Shown: positions 1 through 6,814, counted from the first letter of the stretch. The stretch is DNA of 9,208 bases from Pseudoselenomonas ruminantium (GCA_002448495.1 DJYL01000095.1:1-9208); one strand, 5' to 3'. Numbers and translations: made by a program. Notes: generated by a model from the letters alone, not told the origin.

Positions 1-876
1 CTCTTCACGGATTTTTTCACCGATGGCATTGAGCTGCTCTGTGGGGAAGGGGCCTTCGCCGACACGGGTGCAGTAAGCCTTGACAATACCCACGACCTTG
101 TCAATCTTGTTGGGCGCCACACCGGCACCAACGGCTACACCGCCGGAAATCGGATGAGATGCCGTAACATACGGATAAGTACCATAGTCAATATCGAGCA
201 TGGTCGCCTGCGCACCTTCAAAGAGAATCTTGCGGCCTTCCTTGATTTCGTCATTCAGCAGAGCAATCGTGTCGCAGACATAAGGACGCAGACGTTCTGC
301 ATAGCCCAAATATTCCTTGAGGATTTCGTCATATGAGAGCGGCTCATGGTCATACAGGAGTTTCAGTTCCTTGTTCTTGATTTCCAGGTTTTCCTTGAGG
401 CGCTTAGCAAATTCTTCCTCGTCCATCAAATCGCAGACGCGGATACCGATGCGATTGTCACGGTCCATATAGCAGGGGCCGATACCGCGCTTGGTCGTAC
501 CGATTTTATTCTTGCCGCGGGCTTCATCACCGATACCATCCATAAGACGATGGTAAGGCAGTACCACATGCGCACGGTTGGAAATGCGGATACCGGACAG
601 GTCGATGCCGCGTTCAGCGAGGCCGTCCATTTCCTCCAGCATAATCATCGGGTCAAAAGCCACGCCATTGCCCACAATGCAGTGCGCACCCTTGAACAAA
701 ATTCCGGAGGGCATCAGACGCAGCTTATATGCCTCGCCGTCTACCACTACCGTGTGACCGGCATTGCTGCCGCCCTGAAAACGGACTACCGTATCGGCCT
801 GCTGGGCCAGATAATCCACAATTTTGCCCTTACCTTCGTCACCCCACTGGGTACCTGTTACTACTACTGTTGACAT
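1..876 (-). CDS. purA: Adenylosuccinate synthetase, 3' end cut by window
   Basis: Cytoplasmic enzyme that joins IMP and aspartate using GTP to give adenylosuccinate, the first committed step to AMP. The minus-strand reading frame is open from the ATG at 874-876 to the window edge, giving 292 residues of a family that is usually about 428. The N-terminus reads MSTVVVTGTQWGDEGKGK, the family's P-loop-like GDEGKGK. Asp13 and His41 (in GGSNAGHT) fall at the catalytic positions known from the E. coli enzyme. Further conserved stretches are visible, such as GTTKRGIGPCY and FEGAQATMLDIDYGTYPYVT. An AAGGAGAG ribosome binding site lies at 883-890, a few bases before the ATG. It follows purB by 36 bp on the same strand, so the two very likely share a transcript. 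Nothing in the visible part looks broken. Identification is firm; only the C-terminus is unseen. Confidence 0.97.
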   Translation of the reverse strand, partial: MSTVVVTGTQWGDEGKGKIVDYLAQQADTVVRFQGGSNAGHTVVVDGEAYKLRLMPSGILFKGAHCIVGNGVAFDPMIMLEEMDGLAERGIDLSGIRISNRAHVVLPYHRLMDGIGDEARGKNKIGTTKRGIGPCYMDRDNRIGIRVCDLMDEEEFAKRLKENLEIKNKELKLLYDHEPLSYDEILKEYLGYAERLRPYVCDTIALLNDEIKEGRKILFEGAQATMLDIDYGTYPYVTASHPISGGVAVGAGVAPNKIDKVVGIVKAYCTRVGEGPFPTEQLNAIGEKIREE

Positions 877-912
877 AAGACTCTCTCCTTAAATCATTGA
901 TTCTATGTAAAA

Positions 913-2205
913 TCAAAGTCCAAAACGCTCAAAAATCATATCTACATGACGCAGGAAATAATGGTAATCGAAGCAGTCGTCGATTTCTTCCTTGGTCAGG
1001 TATTTCGTAATATCCGGGTCATTTTCCACGCTCGTGCGGAAATCCTGTCCTTCCATCCAGCGTTTCATGGCGTTGCGCTGTACCCATTTATAGGCATCCT
1101 CACGCAGTACGCCCTTCTCCACTACGGACAGCATAATGCGCTGACTGTAGATAAGGCCGCCCGTGCGCTCCATATCGTGGAGCATCTTGTCCGGGTAAAC
1201 CAAAAGCTTGTCAATGATATTCGTCAGCTTCCGCGTGCAATAATCCACATTGATGGTGCTGTCCGGCAGGATAACGCGTTCTACCGAGGAATGAGAAATA
1301 TCGCGCTCATGCCAAAGCGTGATGTCCTCCAGCGCCGCTACTGCATTGCCGCGTACAAGTCTCGCCATACCGGAAATGCGTTCGCAGTTGATCGGGTTGC
1401 GCTTATGCGGCATTGCCGAAGACCCCTTCTGGCCCGGGGAGAAATATTCTTCTGCTTCGCGGATATCCGTGCGCTGCAAGTTGCGAACTTCCGTCGCAAT
1501 CTTTTCCAATGTGCTGGACACAATAGCCAGCGTCGTCACAAATTCAGCATGGCGGTCACGCTGAATAACCTGCGTAGCCAGCGGCACCGGCGTGAGGTTC
1601 AGCTTCTTTGCCACGCGCTGCTCGATTTCCGGGTCGATATTGGAATACGTTCCCACCGCACCGGAGAGCTTGCAGACGGAAACCGTCTTTTGGGCATGTT
1701 CTACGCGGTCAATATCGCGTTCAATTTCCGCACTCCACAGAGCCATCTTCAGACCAAAGGTCATCGGCTCAGCGTGAATGCCATGGGTACGGCCAATGCA
1801 GGGCGTATGCTTGAATTCCACGGCACGACGGCGCAGAACCTCACGGAATTTGCGCAAATCATCTAAGATGATATCGGCTGCATCCCGCATCATCATGCAG
1901 TAAGCGGTATCCTTAACGTCACTGGACGTCAAGCCCTTATGCACATACTTGGAATCCTCACCAACATTCTCGGCGACATTGGTCAAAAAGGCGATAATGT
2001 CGTGATGGGTAACAGCCTCGATTTCCTTGATGCGCTGCACATCAAACTTCGCTTTGGCGCGAATGTTCTTTGCCGCTTCCACCGGAATTTCGCCCAGCTC
2101 TGCCATAACATCGCAGGCAGCCAGTTCAACATTTAAAATCTGCTGCCATTCGTTCTCGATGGACCACAGGTGCCCCATCTCCGGGTTGGTGTAACGTTCA
2201 ATCAT
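913..2205 (-). CDS. purB: Adenylosuccinate lyase
   Basis: Cleaves adenylosuccinate to AMP and also SAICAR to AICAR, both with release of fumarate; it is a cytoplasmic homotetramer of the fumarase/aspartase superfamily. The protein is 430 residues, the normal size. The superfamily signature GSSAMPHKRNP lies at residues 261-271, and GRTHG at 138-142 contains His141. His68 (in THHD), His89 and His141 match the active-site histidines of the B. subtilis enzyme in number as well as context, and the flexible catalytic serine is in the SSAMPHK loop. The frame stays open upstream to about 2238, but the ATG at 2203-2205 (MIERYTNPEM) has an AGGAGG at 2215-2220 nine bases before it and matches the family N-terminus. 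It is the first gene of the purB-purA unit and is preceded by a promoter and a leader terminator. The stop is followed after 36 bp by purA. Confidence 0.97.
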   Translation of the reverse strand: MIERYTNPEMGHLWSIENEWQQILNVELAACDVMAELGEIPVEAAKNIRAKAKFDVQRIKEIEAVTHHDIIAFLTNVAENVGEDSKYVHKGLTSSDVKDTAYCMMMRDAADIILDDLRKFREVLRRRAVEFKHTPCIGRTHGIHAEPMTFGLKMALWSAEIERDIDRVEHAQKTVSVCKLSGAVGTYSNIDPEIEQRVAKKLNLTPVPLATQVIQRDRHAEFVTTLAIVSSTLEKIATEVRNLQRTDIREAEEYFSPGQKGSSAMPHKRNPINCERISGMARLVRGNAVAALEDITLWHERDISHSSVERVILPDSTINVDYCTRKLTNIIDKLLVYPDKMLHDMERTGGLIYSQRIMLSVVEKGVLREDAYKWVQRNAMKRWMEGQDFRTSVENDPDITKYLTKEEIDDCFDYHYFLRHVDMIFERFGL

Positions 2206-2221
2206 TAGTGAATTCCTCCTA

Positions 2222-2256
2222 GTTCTCTGCGGCGTCACTGCACCGCGGAAGTGAAC
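2222..2256 (-). other. Hairpin just upstream of the purB ribosome binding site
   Basis: In the purB leader RNA, GCGGTG (2246-2241) can pair with CGCCGC (2234-2229) around a 6-nt loop, with one G-U pair. The outer GTTC/GAAC arms (2256-2253 and 2225-2222) can close a larger stem. It ends one base before the AGGAGG. This could affect translation start or act as a partner fold to the leader terminator, but pairing alone does not prove a role. Confidence 0.3.
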
Positions 2257-2263
2257 ACACGAT

Positions 2264-2317
2264 AAAAAAACTCAAATTGACTGCCCCGCCATCTGCGAGC
2301 CACAGCCTCATTTTGAG
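2264..2317 (-). terminator. Intrinsic terminator in the purB leader (candidate attenuator)
   Basis: On the minus strand the 5' arm CTCAAAATGA (2317-2308) pairs with TCAATTTGAG (2280-2271), with a single A-A mismatch. A further CTG/CAG pairing lies inside, and seven T residues (2270-2264) follow directly. This is a textbook Rho-independent terminator. It lies downstream of the promoter at 2349-2377 and upstream of the purB ATG, and no second promoter is visible between it and purB. Transcripts must therefore read through it to reach purB. I could not match the leader to a purine, PRPP or ZTP riboswitch consensus, so the signal is unknown. It could also simply terminate read-through from the upstream ATPase gene. 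Confidence 0.7.
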
Positions 2318-2348
2318 CTTGGAGAAAGTTCTGTAGTTTCCCTTTCTT

Positions 2349-2377
2349 ATAATAGCAAAGACGGCGGCAAGTGTCAA
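2349..2377 (-). promoter_or_regulatory. Sigma-A type promoter for purB-purA
   Basis: The minus strand carries TTGACA (2377-2372), a 17-bp spacer and TATTAT (2354-2349), a near-consensus housekeeping promoter. The predicted start is near 2342, giving a leader of about 137 nt before the purB ATG. The -35 element and part of the spacer lie inside the inverted repeat at 2360-2388. Confidence 0.75.
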
Positions 2378-2388
2378 CCGCCGCCGTC
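2360..2388 (-). repeat. 9-bp inverted repeat overlapping the purB -35 region
   Basis: GACGGCGGC (2360-2368) and GCCGCCGTC (2380-2388) form perfect 9-bp arms around an 11-base centre that contains most of the -35 hexamer. As RNA from the upstream ATPase gene it would be a strong GC hairpin followed only by TTTGC, so it is a weak or imperfect terminator for that gene. As DNA it could be an operator for the purB promoter. The sequence does not decide between these. Confidence 0.5.
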
Positions 2389-2416
2389 AATCATGTACAA
2401 AGATACACTGGCACGC

Positions 2417-3691
2417 TCATATTTGCATCTGCCATCCAGACCATCTTAGGAAGAACAGCAGGAACGGGTCAATGATGTACATTACACCATCTTTCCAGTC
2501 TATTGTGTCGGGGTCGAGAACCGACTCCTTGATAATTTTCTCAGCATTGCCTATGTTTTTACTTAAATTAGGCGTAGATGGTAACTTTGTATTACCCTCA
2601 TTACTTTTTATGTTTTCCATTCGCGCGTGCAATTCCTCTAAGGATAACTCCAATGTCGGCGGATCTGCACACATAGCTAAGAGCAATAGCTTGTAAATAT
2701 CCCCATGTGTTCCATCATTCAGTAAATATTGTGTCCGACGGCTCTTGCCTTTACTGGGCCCCTTTAGAACATTTTGAATTACATCTTCATAAATCGGGTA
2801 ACGGAAAGCTGTTTCCGCAAAGGCTCTCTGTGCCCCCTCGCGAGAAATCGTACATCTGCCCTTGTCCGATAAATATGCAAGATAAAAGCAGTTACTTTGC
2901 ATCAGCTGAGGTGAAACAGCACTTTCATAGGCTATATACGAGATTATATCGTCACTGACTGCCAAACCAAGCTGGTCAAAGCCTTTTACAGCTATTTCTT
3001 TGAGTTCTTCCTGCGTCCACGGTTGCAGATTTATAAACGTAACCCTGCCCACCAGATCCGGATTGCGTTTTACCACATCGTCCAGCCTATGTGGCAGCGA
3101 CAGGATAATAGCCTTTAAGCCATTGAATATTTCAGCCTTTAATGTCCGCGCAAGATATAGCTGCACCTCTGTATTGGCATAATGAAAATCATCAATAACC
3201 AGCACATAGCCGCAATCAATCAAAATGCGCATGATGATGGTGTTGTTACGCGTAACCTTCTTAGTTATATTCTTGCCTTTGCTGTCCGAAACATTATTCT
3301 CTGCGGATATGCCAAAGCCTAGAATCCCTGCCAAAGTTACTCTGGCGTTAGTACCGGTTTTTCCTCCGGCAGTGTTTTGTGCGGTATAAACTACAGTTAC
3401 TTCATCGGGAATACTTAATCTTTCGGCGATTAAATCCCAAAAGTCCTGCTTGCATTGTATCTGCGAACCACTAAGTTCCACCAATTTATCACTATCTATG
3501 ACCTTGCGATATAAAACCGTTTTCCCTGTCTTGGTGCCGCCGGTTATGGTAATCAGGTTTCCAGTTTGCGCTAATGCCAATTCCAGTTCTTCTTCATAGG
3601 TAGTTCCCCGCCTGTTAGCAGAACGGTTGACATAGGTATACAACGGCATAGAACTGGGGCGAAATATCTCACTAAGCAACGGCTTATCCAC
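2417..3691 (-). CDS. Orphan AAA/STAND-like P-loop ATPase
   Basis: A 424-residue cytoplasmic ATP-binding protein of unknown biological role. A Walker A motif GGTKTGKT lies at residues 51-58, and a Walker B YVLVIDDFH at 162-170 ends in two acidic residues. A sensor-like strand KAIILSLPHR (193-202) follows, then NPDLVGRV with a possible arginine finger (210-217) and the PWTQEELKEIA helix typical of AAA/STAND ATPases. The N-terminal motif around PLYTYVNR (16-23) precedes the P-loop as in related stand-alone ATPases. Residues 100-150 are Gly/Thr/Asn-rich and look like an insertion. The C-terminus (DGVMYIIDPFLLFFLRW) resembles a winged-helix end. No transmembrane segment or effector domain is obvious. 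The start is GTG at 3689-3691, with GGTGGT about 7 bases upstream; the next Met (residue 15) would cut a conserved-looking N-terminus. It is a single gene with its own promoter and is more AT-rich than purB. A defence or regulatory STAND role is possible but unproven. Confidence 0.85.
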   Translation of the reverse strand: MDKPLLSEIFRPSSMPLYTYVNRSANRRGTTYEEELELALAQTGNLITITGGTKTGKTVLYRKVIDSDKLVELSGSQIQCKQDFWDLIAERLSIPDEVTVVYTAQNTAGGKTGTNARVTLAGILGFGISAENNVSDSKGKNITKKVTRNNTIIMRILIDCGYVLVIDDFHYANTEVQLYLARTLKAEIFNGLKAIILSLPHRLDDVVKRNPDLVGRVTFINLQPWTQEELKEIAVKGFDQLGLAVSDDIISYIAYESAVSPQLMQSNCFYLAYLSDKGRCTISREGAQRAFAETAFRYPIYEDVIQNVLKGPSKGKSRRTQYLLNDGTHGDIYKLLLLAMCADPPTLELSLEELHARMENIKSNEGNTKLPSTPNLSKNIGNAEKIIKESVLDPDTIDWKDGVMYIIDPFLLFFLRWSGWQMQI

Positions 3692-3725
3692 AGTAACACC
3701 ACCTTTTTCTAATCCTTATATTGAT

Positions 3726-3754
3726 ATTATACCGTTCTGCATAGTCTTTTTCAA
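3726..3754 (-). promoter_or_regulatory. Promoter of the orphan ATPase gene
   Basis: The minus strand shows TTGAAA (3754-3749), a 17-bp spacer and a perfect TATAAT (3731-3726). It sits about 35 bases before the GTG start and downstream of the acyltransferase terminator, so the ATPase gene is likely transcribed on its own. Confidence 0.75.
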
Positions 3755-3868
3755 TTAAAAACCGTTTTCCAATGCGTTACCTACACGACTTCCAGTTTCA
3801 TCTGACGTTCATAGCCTACGACCCTTAATGATGTAAAAGCCTGTCCTTTTCAAAAACAACACCTCATG

Positions 3869-3900
3869 AAAAATGCCCTTCATCAACAACGGTGAAGGGC
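3869..3900 (-). terminator. Rho-independent terminator of the acyltransferase pair
   Basis: The minus strand reads GCCCTTCA, a 10-base loop, TGAAGGGC, then A and five T residues. The 8-bp perfect stem (3893-3900 with 3875-3882) lies about 20 bases after the stop of the MBOAT gene. The rest of the gap up to the ATPase promoter shows no feature that I recognise. Confidence 0.85.
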
Positions 3901-3920
3901 ACACCGGCATGGGAGAGCTA

Positions 3921-5297
3921 CTAAAACGCTGCATATACAAAAGGATTACTCCCTGTATACATCAGCCCTAGCAGAAAAAAGATTTCCAAACAAAGCACAA
4001 AAAAACCTTGTGGCTGCGTGATATCCATAATTGGCACCAGTCCCTGCCAATCGTTAAACCGTGCCGAATAAACGCCAACAGCTAACAGTAGGAATAGCGC
4101 CAGCCATGCGTAAACAAACATCTGCTGAACACCAAAATTATCCCATACGAACAAGCGATAAAATATCTCTACAGTACAGGTCATACTTGGACTACGAAAA
4201 AACACCCAACAAAAACTAACCGTCATAGATGTAAGAAACACCTTTAAGGGCGCGGGCATATTTATTTGTTGCCCTAACGTGTTTTTATAGACACGATGAC
4301 CACAAAGGATCAGACCATGTAAAATGCCCCACAGGACGACATTCCATGCAGCTCCATGCCATAAACCGCATATACTCATTGTCAACATCAAGTTACGATA
4401 GACCTTCCACTGACTGCAACGGCTGCCGCCTAATGCGATGTATAGGTACTCCTGTAACCACGCGGAAAGACTGATATGCCAACGCTTCCAAAACTCGCTG
4501 ATATTCTTCGCCAAATACGGCATATTAAAGTTTTCACTTAGTTTGAACCCCATTGCCCTAGCTATGCCAATGGCCATATCACTATACCCAGCAAAGTCAA
4601 AATACAGCTGCAGTGAATACCCCAGAACAGCCAGCCAAACCGTAGCCGAGTCAAAAGCTAAAGGTGCATTATATACATCATCGACAAAAACACCCACATT
4701 ATCAGCCAACACAAATTTCTTCAGACACCCCAAGACGAATATTTGCAGACCAACGGTCAAATTATCCCGCATTATCGGTTTAACGACCTTAAATTGCCCT
4801 ACTAAATCACGCGCCTTTGTTATAGGACCGGAAGTCACTGTGGGGAAAAAACTGATGTAAAGCATGACCGTCAGCCAGCTTTTTTCCGCAGGAATCTTTC
4901 CATGATAAACATCCAATAGGTAACTGATGGCCAAAAAAGTATAAAAAGATATCCCCAAGGGCAGAATAATCTGCAATGTACCCGAAGCTGACAGTCCTAA
5001 CAATGCAATAAAGGAATCATAAAAAAAGCCCAAGTATTTGCACACACCCAAGCTTAATAGTGGAATAGTCACACCTGCCAACAAAGCCCTTTTAGACTCC
5101 ACAGCGTATTTTGCCGCCTGCCAGACCACCAATGACACAACAATCAGTAATGACAACAACCGCCAGTCCCAAAATCCATAGAAGACAAAACTGGCGACTA
5201 ACAAAATAATCTGCTGCCGTTCCGCTGAACGCGCTTTATGAAGCATCAGCAGAACCAGCAAAAAGAAAATCAAAAATTTCAACGAAAAAAAACTCAT
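3921..5297 (-). CDS. MBOAT-family membrane O-acyltransferase (AlgI/DltB-like)
   Basis: A polytopic inner-membrane protein that, by family knowledge, passes an acyl group (often acetyl) across the membrane for O-acylation of an extracellular polysaccharide or cell-wall polymer. It is 458 residues, close to AlgI size, with many hydrophobic segments starting at residues 4-20. Conserved MBOAT marks are FPTVTSGPI (151-159), YFDFAGYSDMAIG (232-244), EFWKRWHISLSAW (268-280) and CGLWHGAAWN (310-319), whose His314 is the expected catalytic histidine. The C-terminal GSNPFVYAAF end is typical of AlgI-like proteins. A TTG at 5303 is in frame, but the ATG at 5295-5297 has the ribosome binding site AGAAGG nine bases upstream and overlaps the preceding gene's TGA as ATGA. 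That indicates translational coupling. The upstream partner is SGNH/AlgJ-like. The substrate is unknown: no alginate, dlt or peptidoglycan gene is adjacent to name one. Confidence 0.92.
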   Translation of the reverse strand: MSFFSLKFLIFFLLVLLMLHKARSAERQQIILLVASFVFYGFWDWRLLSLLIVVSLVVWQAAKYAVESKRALLAGVTIPLLSLGVCKYLGFFYDSFIALLGLSASGTLQIILPLGISFYTFLAISYLLDVYHGKIPAEKSWLTVMLYISFFPTVTSGPITKARDLVGQFKVVKPIMRDNLTVGLQIFVLGCLKKFVLADNVGVFVDDVYNAPLAFDSATVWLAVLGYSLQLYFDFAGYSDMAIGIARAMGFKLSENFNMPYLAKNISEFWKRWHISLSAWLQEYLYIALGGSRCSQWKVYRNLMLTMSICGLWHGAAWNVVLWGILHGLILCGHRVYKNTLGQQINMPAPLKVFLTSMTVSFCWVFFRSPSMTCTVEIFYRLFVWDNFGVQQMFVYAWLALFLLLAVGVYSARFNDWQGLVPIMDITQPQGFFVLCLEIFFLLGLMYTGSNPFVYAAF

Positions 5298-6280
5298 CGG
5301 CAAAGCCCTTCTTTCATCAACGCAACTTGCAAAGTATCAGCAAGCATTCTATGTCCATAAACATTAAGATGCCCAACCCCAACTTTTGAATTGGCAAATC
5401 CATAAGGCAGGACTCGTTCTGCCGCATAATTATCTAAAAATGTTTCGCCCATATCAATAAAGCATATCCCCTGTTCCTGACAGGCAATACGCATTGCTTC
5501 ACCCTCCCCTTGGTCAGCACTAATCGTTACTGAACCATCATGTTCAATTTTCAAACGGGATAGATTAAATATAATAATAGGGGTACTGCCAGCTTGCTCC
5601 TTACCTAGTGCCAATACTTCACCAACCAATTTTCTGTATGAATCCCCTACTTTTTCAGAGCGTCCATTAACCACAACCTTACGACTGTGGTCATATTGCG
5701 ACCACAGCAAACGACACAATGGAATCTGACCAATCACCCTCAGCGCAAGATTACCATGCTTCCACGATAAATCTCTGACAGGAATCTCGCCTCGTTCCAT
5801 GTAACCTTTCATCATTTGCAATTCCTTTTCCGTAGGCATTGCATTGACTTCAAATATTAAAGCACGACATGCAGGAAAATTTTCTTTTAATGCGGATATC
5901 CTATAAAAACTGCTGGCAAATCGCTGACCGGAAACGCCCAAATTATAAGCTTTGCTGTCAGGCACCAACTGATTCAGTAGATAAACATAGTTCTCATCCC
6001 AATTTATATGCTGAGCTTCCGTTTGCGAAGAACCCACGCATAATATTTCTGCTTCTTTATAGGGGAACAGATTTGTATTGCTAAAGCCGTTATCATCTAT
6101 GACGGCCATCCCATAACCTTCGGTTCCATGAGGATTGTGGGTAGACGGCTCACTTTTAGCTTCCGTGTATTTATCCAAATTGTCTGTCTGTACTGCCGGG
6201 CTATAGTAAAAATAACATAACCCATTAGCAATCAACGCTGCCCCAATAAAAGCACCTGCCATTTTCATCAAATAACTCAT
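5294..6280 (-). CDS. SGNH/AlgJ-like membrane-anchored partner of the acyltransferase
   Basis: Probably an extracytoplasmic SGNH-fold protein that takes the acyl group delivered by the MBOAT protein and places it on the polymer, as AlgJ/AlgX, PatB or DltD do; this role is inferred from family and context. Three consecutive ATGs start the frame (6286, 6283, 6280). A GGGAGG about 7 bases before the third makes 6280 the best start (328 residues). A signal anchor covers about residues 5-25. In numbering from 6286, LCVGSSQTE (82-90) is the block I equivalent with Ser87 as likely nucleophile. YNLGVSGQ (114-121) corresponds to the block with the conserved Gly. GHLNVYGHRMLADTL (305-319) corresponds to the His block with His306. 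The Asp normally three residues before that His is Gly303, so the standard catalytic triad is incomplete or rearranged. It overlaps the MBOAT gene by ATGA and is first in the unit, directly behind the promoter with the palindrome. Confidence 0.8.
   Translation of the reverse strand: MSYLMKMAGAFIGAALIANGLCYFYYSPAVQTDNLDKYTEAKSEPSTHNPHGTEGYGMAVIDDNGFSNTNLFPYKEAEILCVGSSQTEAQHINWDENYVYLLNQLVPDSKAYNLGVSGQRFASSFYRISALKENFPACRALIFEVNAMPTEKELQMMKGYMERGEIPVRDLSWKHGNLALRVIGQIPLCRLLWSQYDHSRKVVVNGRSEKVGDSYRKLVGEVLALGKEQAGSTPIIIFNLSRLKIEHDGSVTISADQGEGEAMRIACQEQGICFIDMGETFLDNYAAERVLPYGFANSKVGVGHLNVYGHRMLADTLQVALMKEGLCR
5307..5312 (-). promoter_or_regulatory. Ribosome binding site that fixes the MBOAT start
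   Basis: AGAAGG on the minus strand lies 9 bases before the ATG at 5297 but only 3 bases from the in-frame TTG at 5303. This spacing favours the ATG. The site is inside the end of the upstream gene, consistent with coupled translation. Confidence 0.6.
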
Positions 6281-6300
6281 CATCATTCCTCCCGTAAAGT

Positions 6301-6329
6301 ATTATATATTCAATTATTGAATATTACAA
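6301..6329 (-). promoter_or_regulatory. Promoter of the SGNH-MBOAT unit
   Basis: The minus strand carries TTGTAA (6329-6324), a 17-bp spacer and TATAAT (6306-6301). The predicted transcript starts near 6294, so its leader is very short and begins almost at the GGGAGG. The whole spacer is the palindrome described separately, so binding there should block RNA polymerase. Confidence 0.7.
6306..6324. promoter_or_regulatory. 19-bp perfect palindrome, likely repressor operator
   Basis: ATATTCAATTATTGAATAT is a perfect dyad about a central T. It fills the entire spacer between the -35 and -10 of the minus-strand promoter and sits between the divergent SGNH gene and XRE regulator gene. XRE regulators commonly bind such dyads next to their own gene, so repression of the acyltransferase unit, and probably autoregulation, is the natural inference. 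No second copy was noticed in the window. Confidence 0.7.
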
Positions 6330-6346
6330 GTCATAAAGTTTATCAA
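6317..6346 (+). promoter_or_regulatory. Weak candidate promoter of the XRE regulator
   Basis: TTGAAT (6317-6322), an 18-bp spacer and TATCAA (6341-6346) are the best plus-strand hexamers before the regulator. The -35 lies in the right half of the palindrome, so the regulator could control itself. The -10 match is poor, and another start could be used. Confidence 0.3.
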
Positions 6347-6393
6347 TGACTACAAGCCCCTATCTAACCATAAGATATATGAGGGGTGAGAAA

Positions 6394-6747
6394 ATGAGTT
6401 TCGGCAAGCGAATCAAAGGACTACGATTACATCAGGAAATGCTGCAAGCAGACGTAGCAGAGCGATTGGGCATCAACCAGTCCCAGTATTCCAAGCTGGA
6501 AAGAGATGCTCTCGAACCGAATCTATCCATAATTCGGAGTCTGACCAAATTATTCAATGTTTCTGCTGATTACCTGTTAGAAACAGATAATTCACTAGAC
6601 TATGAACCGACCTTTGACCTATGCGATTTTTTACGAAATGGCAAACTAACGCTGGATGGGCAGTACCTCGAACCAAAGGACTGTGAATACATTAGCGATA
6701 TGGTGCGCATACTTATGGCAAAAAGGCAGGATACCCTAAAAAAGTAA
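6394..6747 (+). CDS. XRE-family helix-turn-helix transcriptional regulator
   Basis: A small DNA-binding protein of 117 residues, the usual size for single-domain Cro/C1-type repressors. The HTH domain occupies about residues 5-62, with the recognition region LQADVAERLGINQSQYSKLERDALEPN at 17-43 and the typical FNVSADYLLE tail (54-63). The C-terminal part (78-108) has the pattern of a short FLRNGKLTLDG strand segment followed by a helix, seen in other small Firmicutes XRE proteins, and is likely for dimerisation. The frame is open from 6346, but the ATG at 6394 has AGGGGTG five bases upstream and opens with the canonical MSFGKRIKGLR, so the shorter form is chosen. It is divergent from the SGNH-MBOAT unit, with the perfect palindrome between them, which suggests it represses that unit. 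No clear terminator follows directly. The signal it senses is not visible. Confidence 0.9.
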   Translation: MSFGKRIKGLRLHQEMLQADVAERLGINQSQYSKLERDALEPNLSIIRSLTKLFNVSADYLLETDNSLDYEPTFDLCDFLRNGKLTLDGQYLEPKDCEYISDMVRILMAKRQDTLKK

Positions 6748-6814
6748 AATAATTCAAACCATAACAAACGGCTCATACAATTATAAGGGAAATAAAAAAT
6801 CTCATAGGGTATTC

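Noticed and set aside
346..873. 175-codon open frame on the plus strand
   Set aside because: It is antisense to purA, a certain gene, and its translation has no recognisable motif.
946..1866. 306-codon open frame on the plus strand
   Set aside because: It lies entirely antisense to purB, whose active-site motifs are intact, and shows no family features or ribosome binding site.
2206..2238. Longer purB starting near 2238
   Set aside because: The extra 11 residues have no family match, while the ATG at 2205 has a perfect AGGAGG at the right distance.
2206..2345. Guanine/adenine, PRPP or ZTP riboswitch in the purB leader
   Set aside because: I could not find the conserved cores of these aptamers by eye; only a terminator and a second hairpin are evident.
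6346..6393. Longer XRE protein starting at 6346
   Set aside because: The extra 16 residues are not HTH-like and lack a ribosome binding site. The ATG at 6394 has AGGGGTG upstream and gives the canonical N-terminus.
6731..6812. Inverted repeat ATACCCTA (6731-6738) / TAGGGTAT (6805-6812)
   Set aside because: Only 8 bp with a 66-base gap and no extension of the pairing; it overlaps the end of the XRE gene and is compatible with chance.
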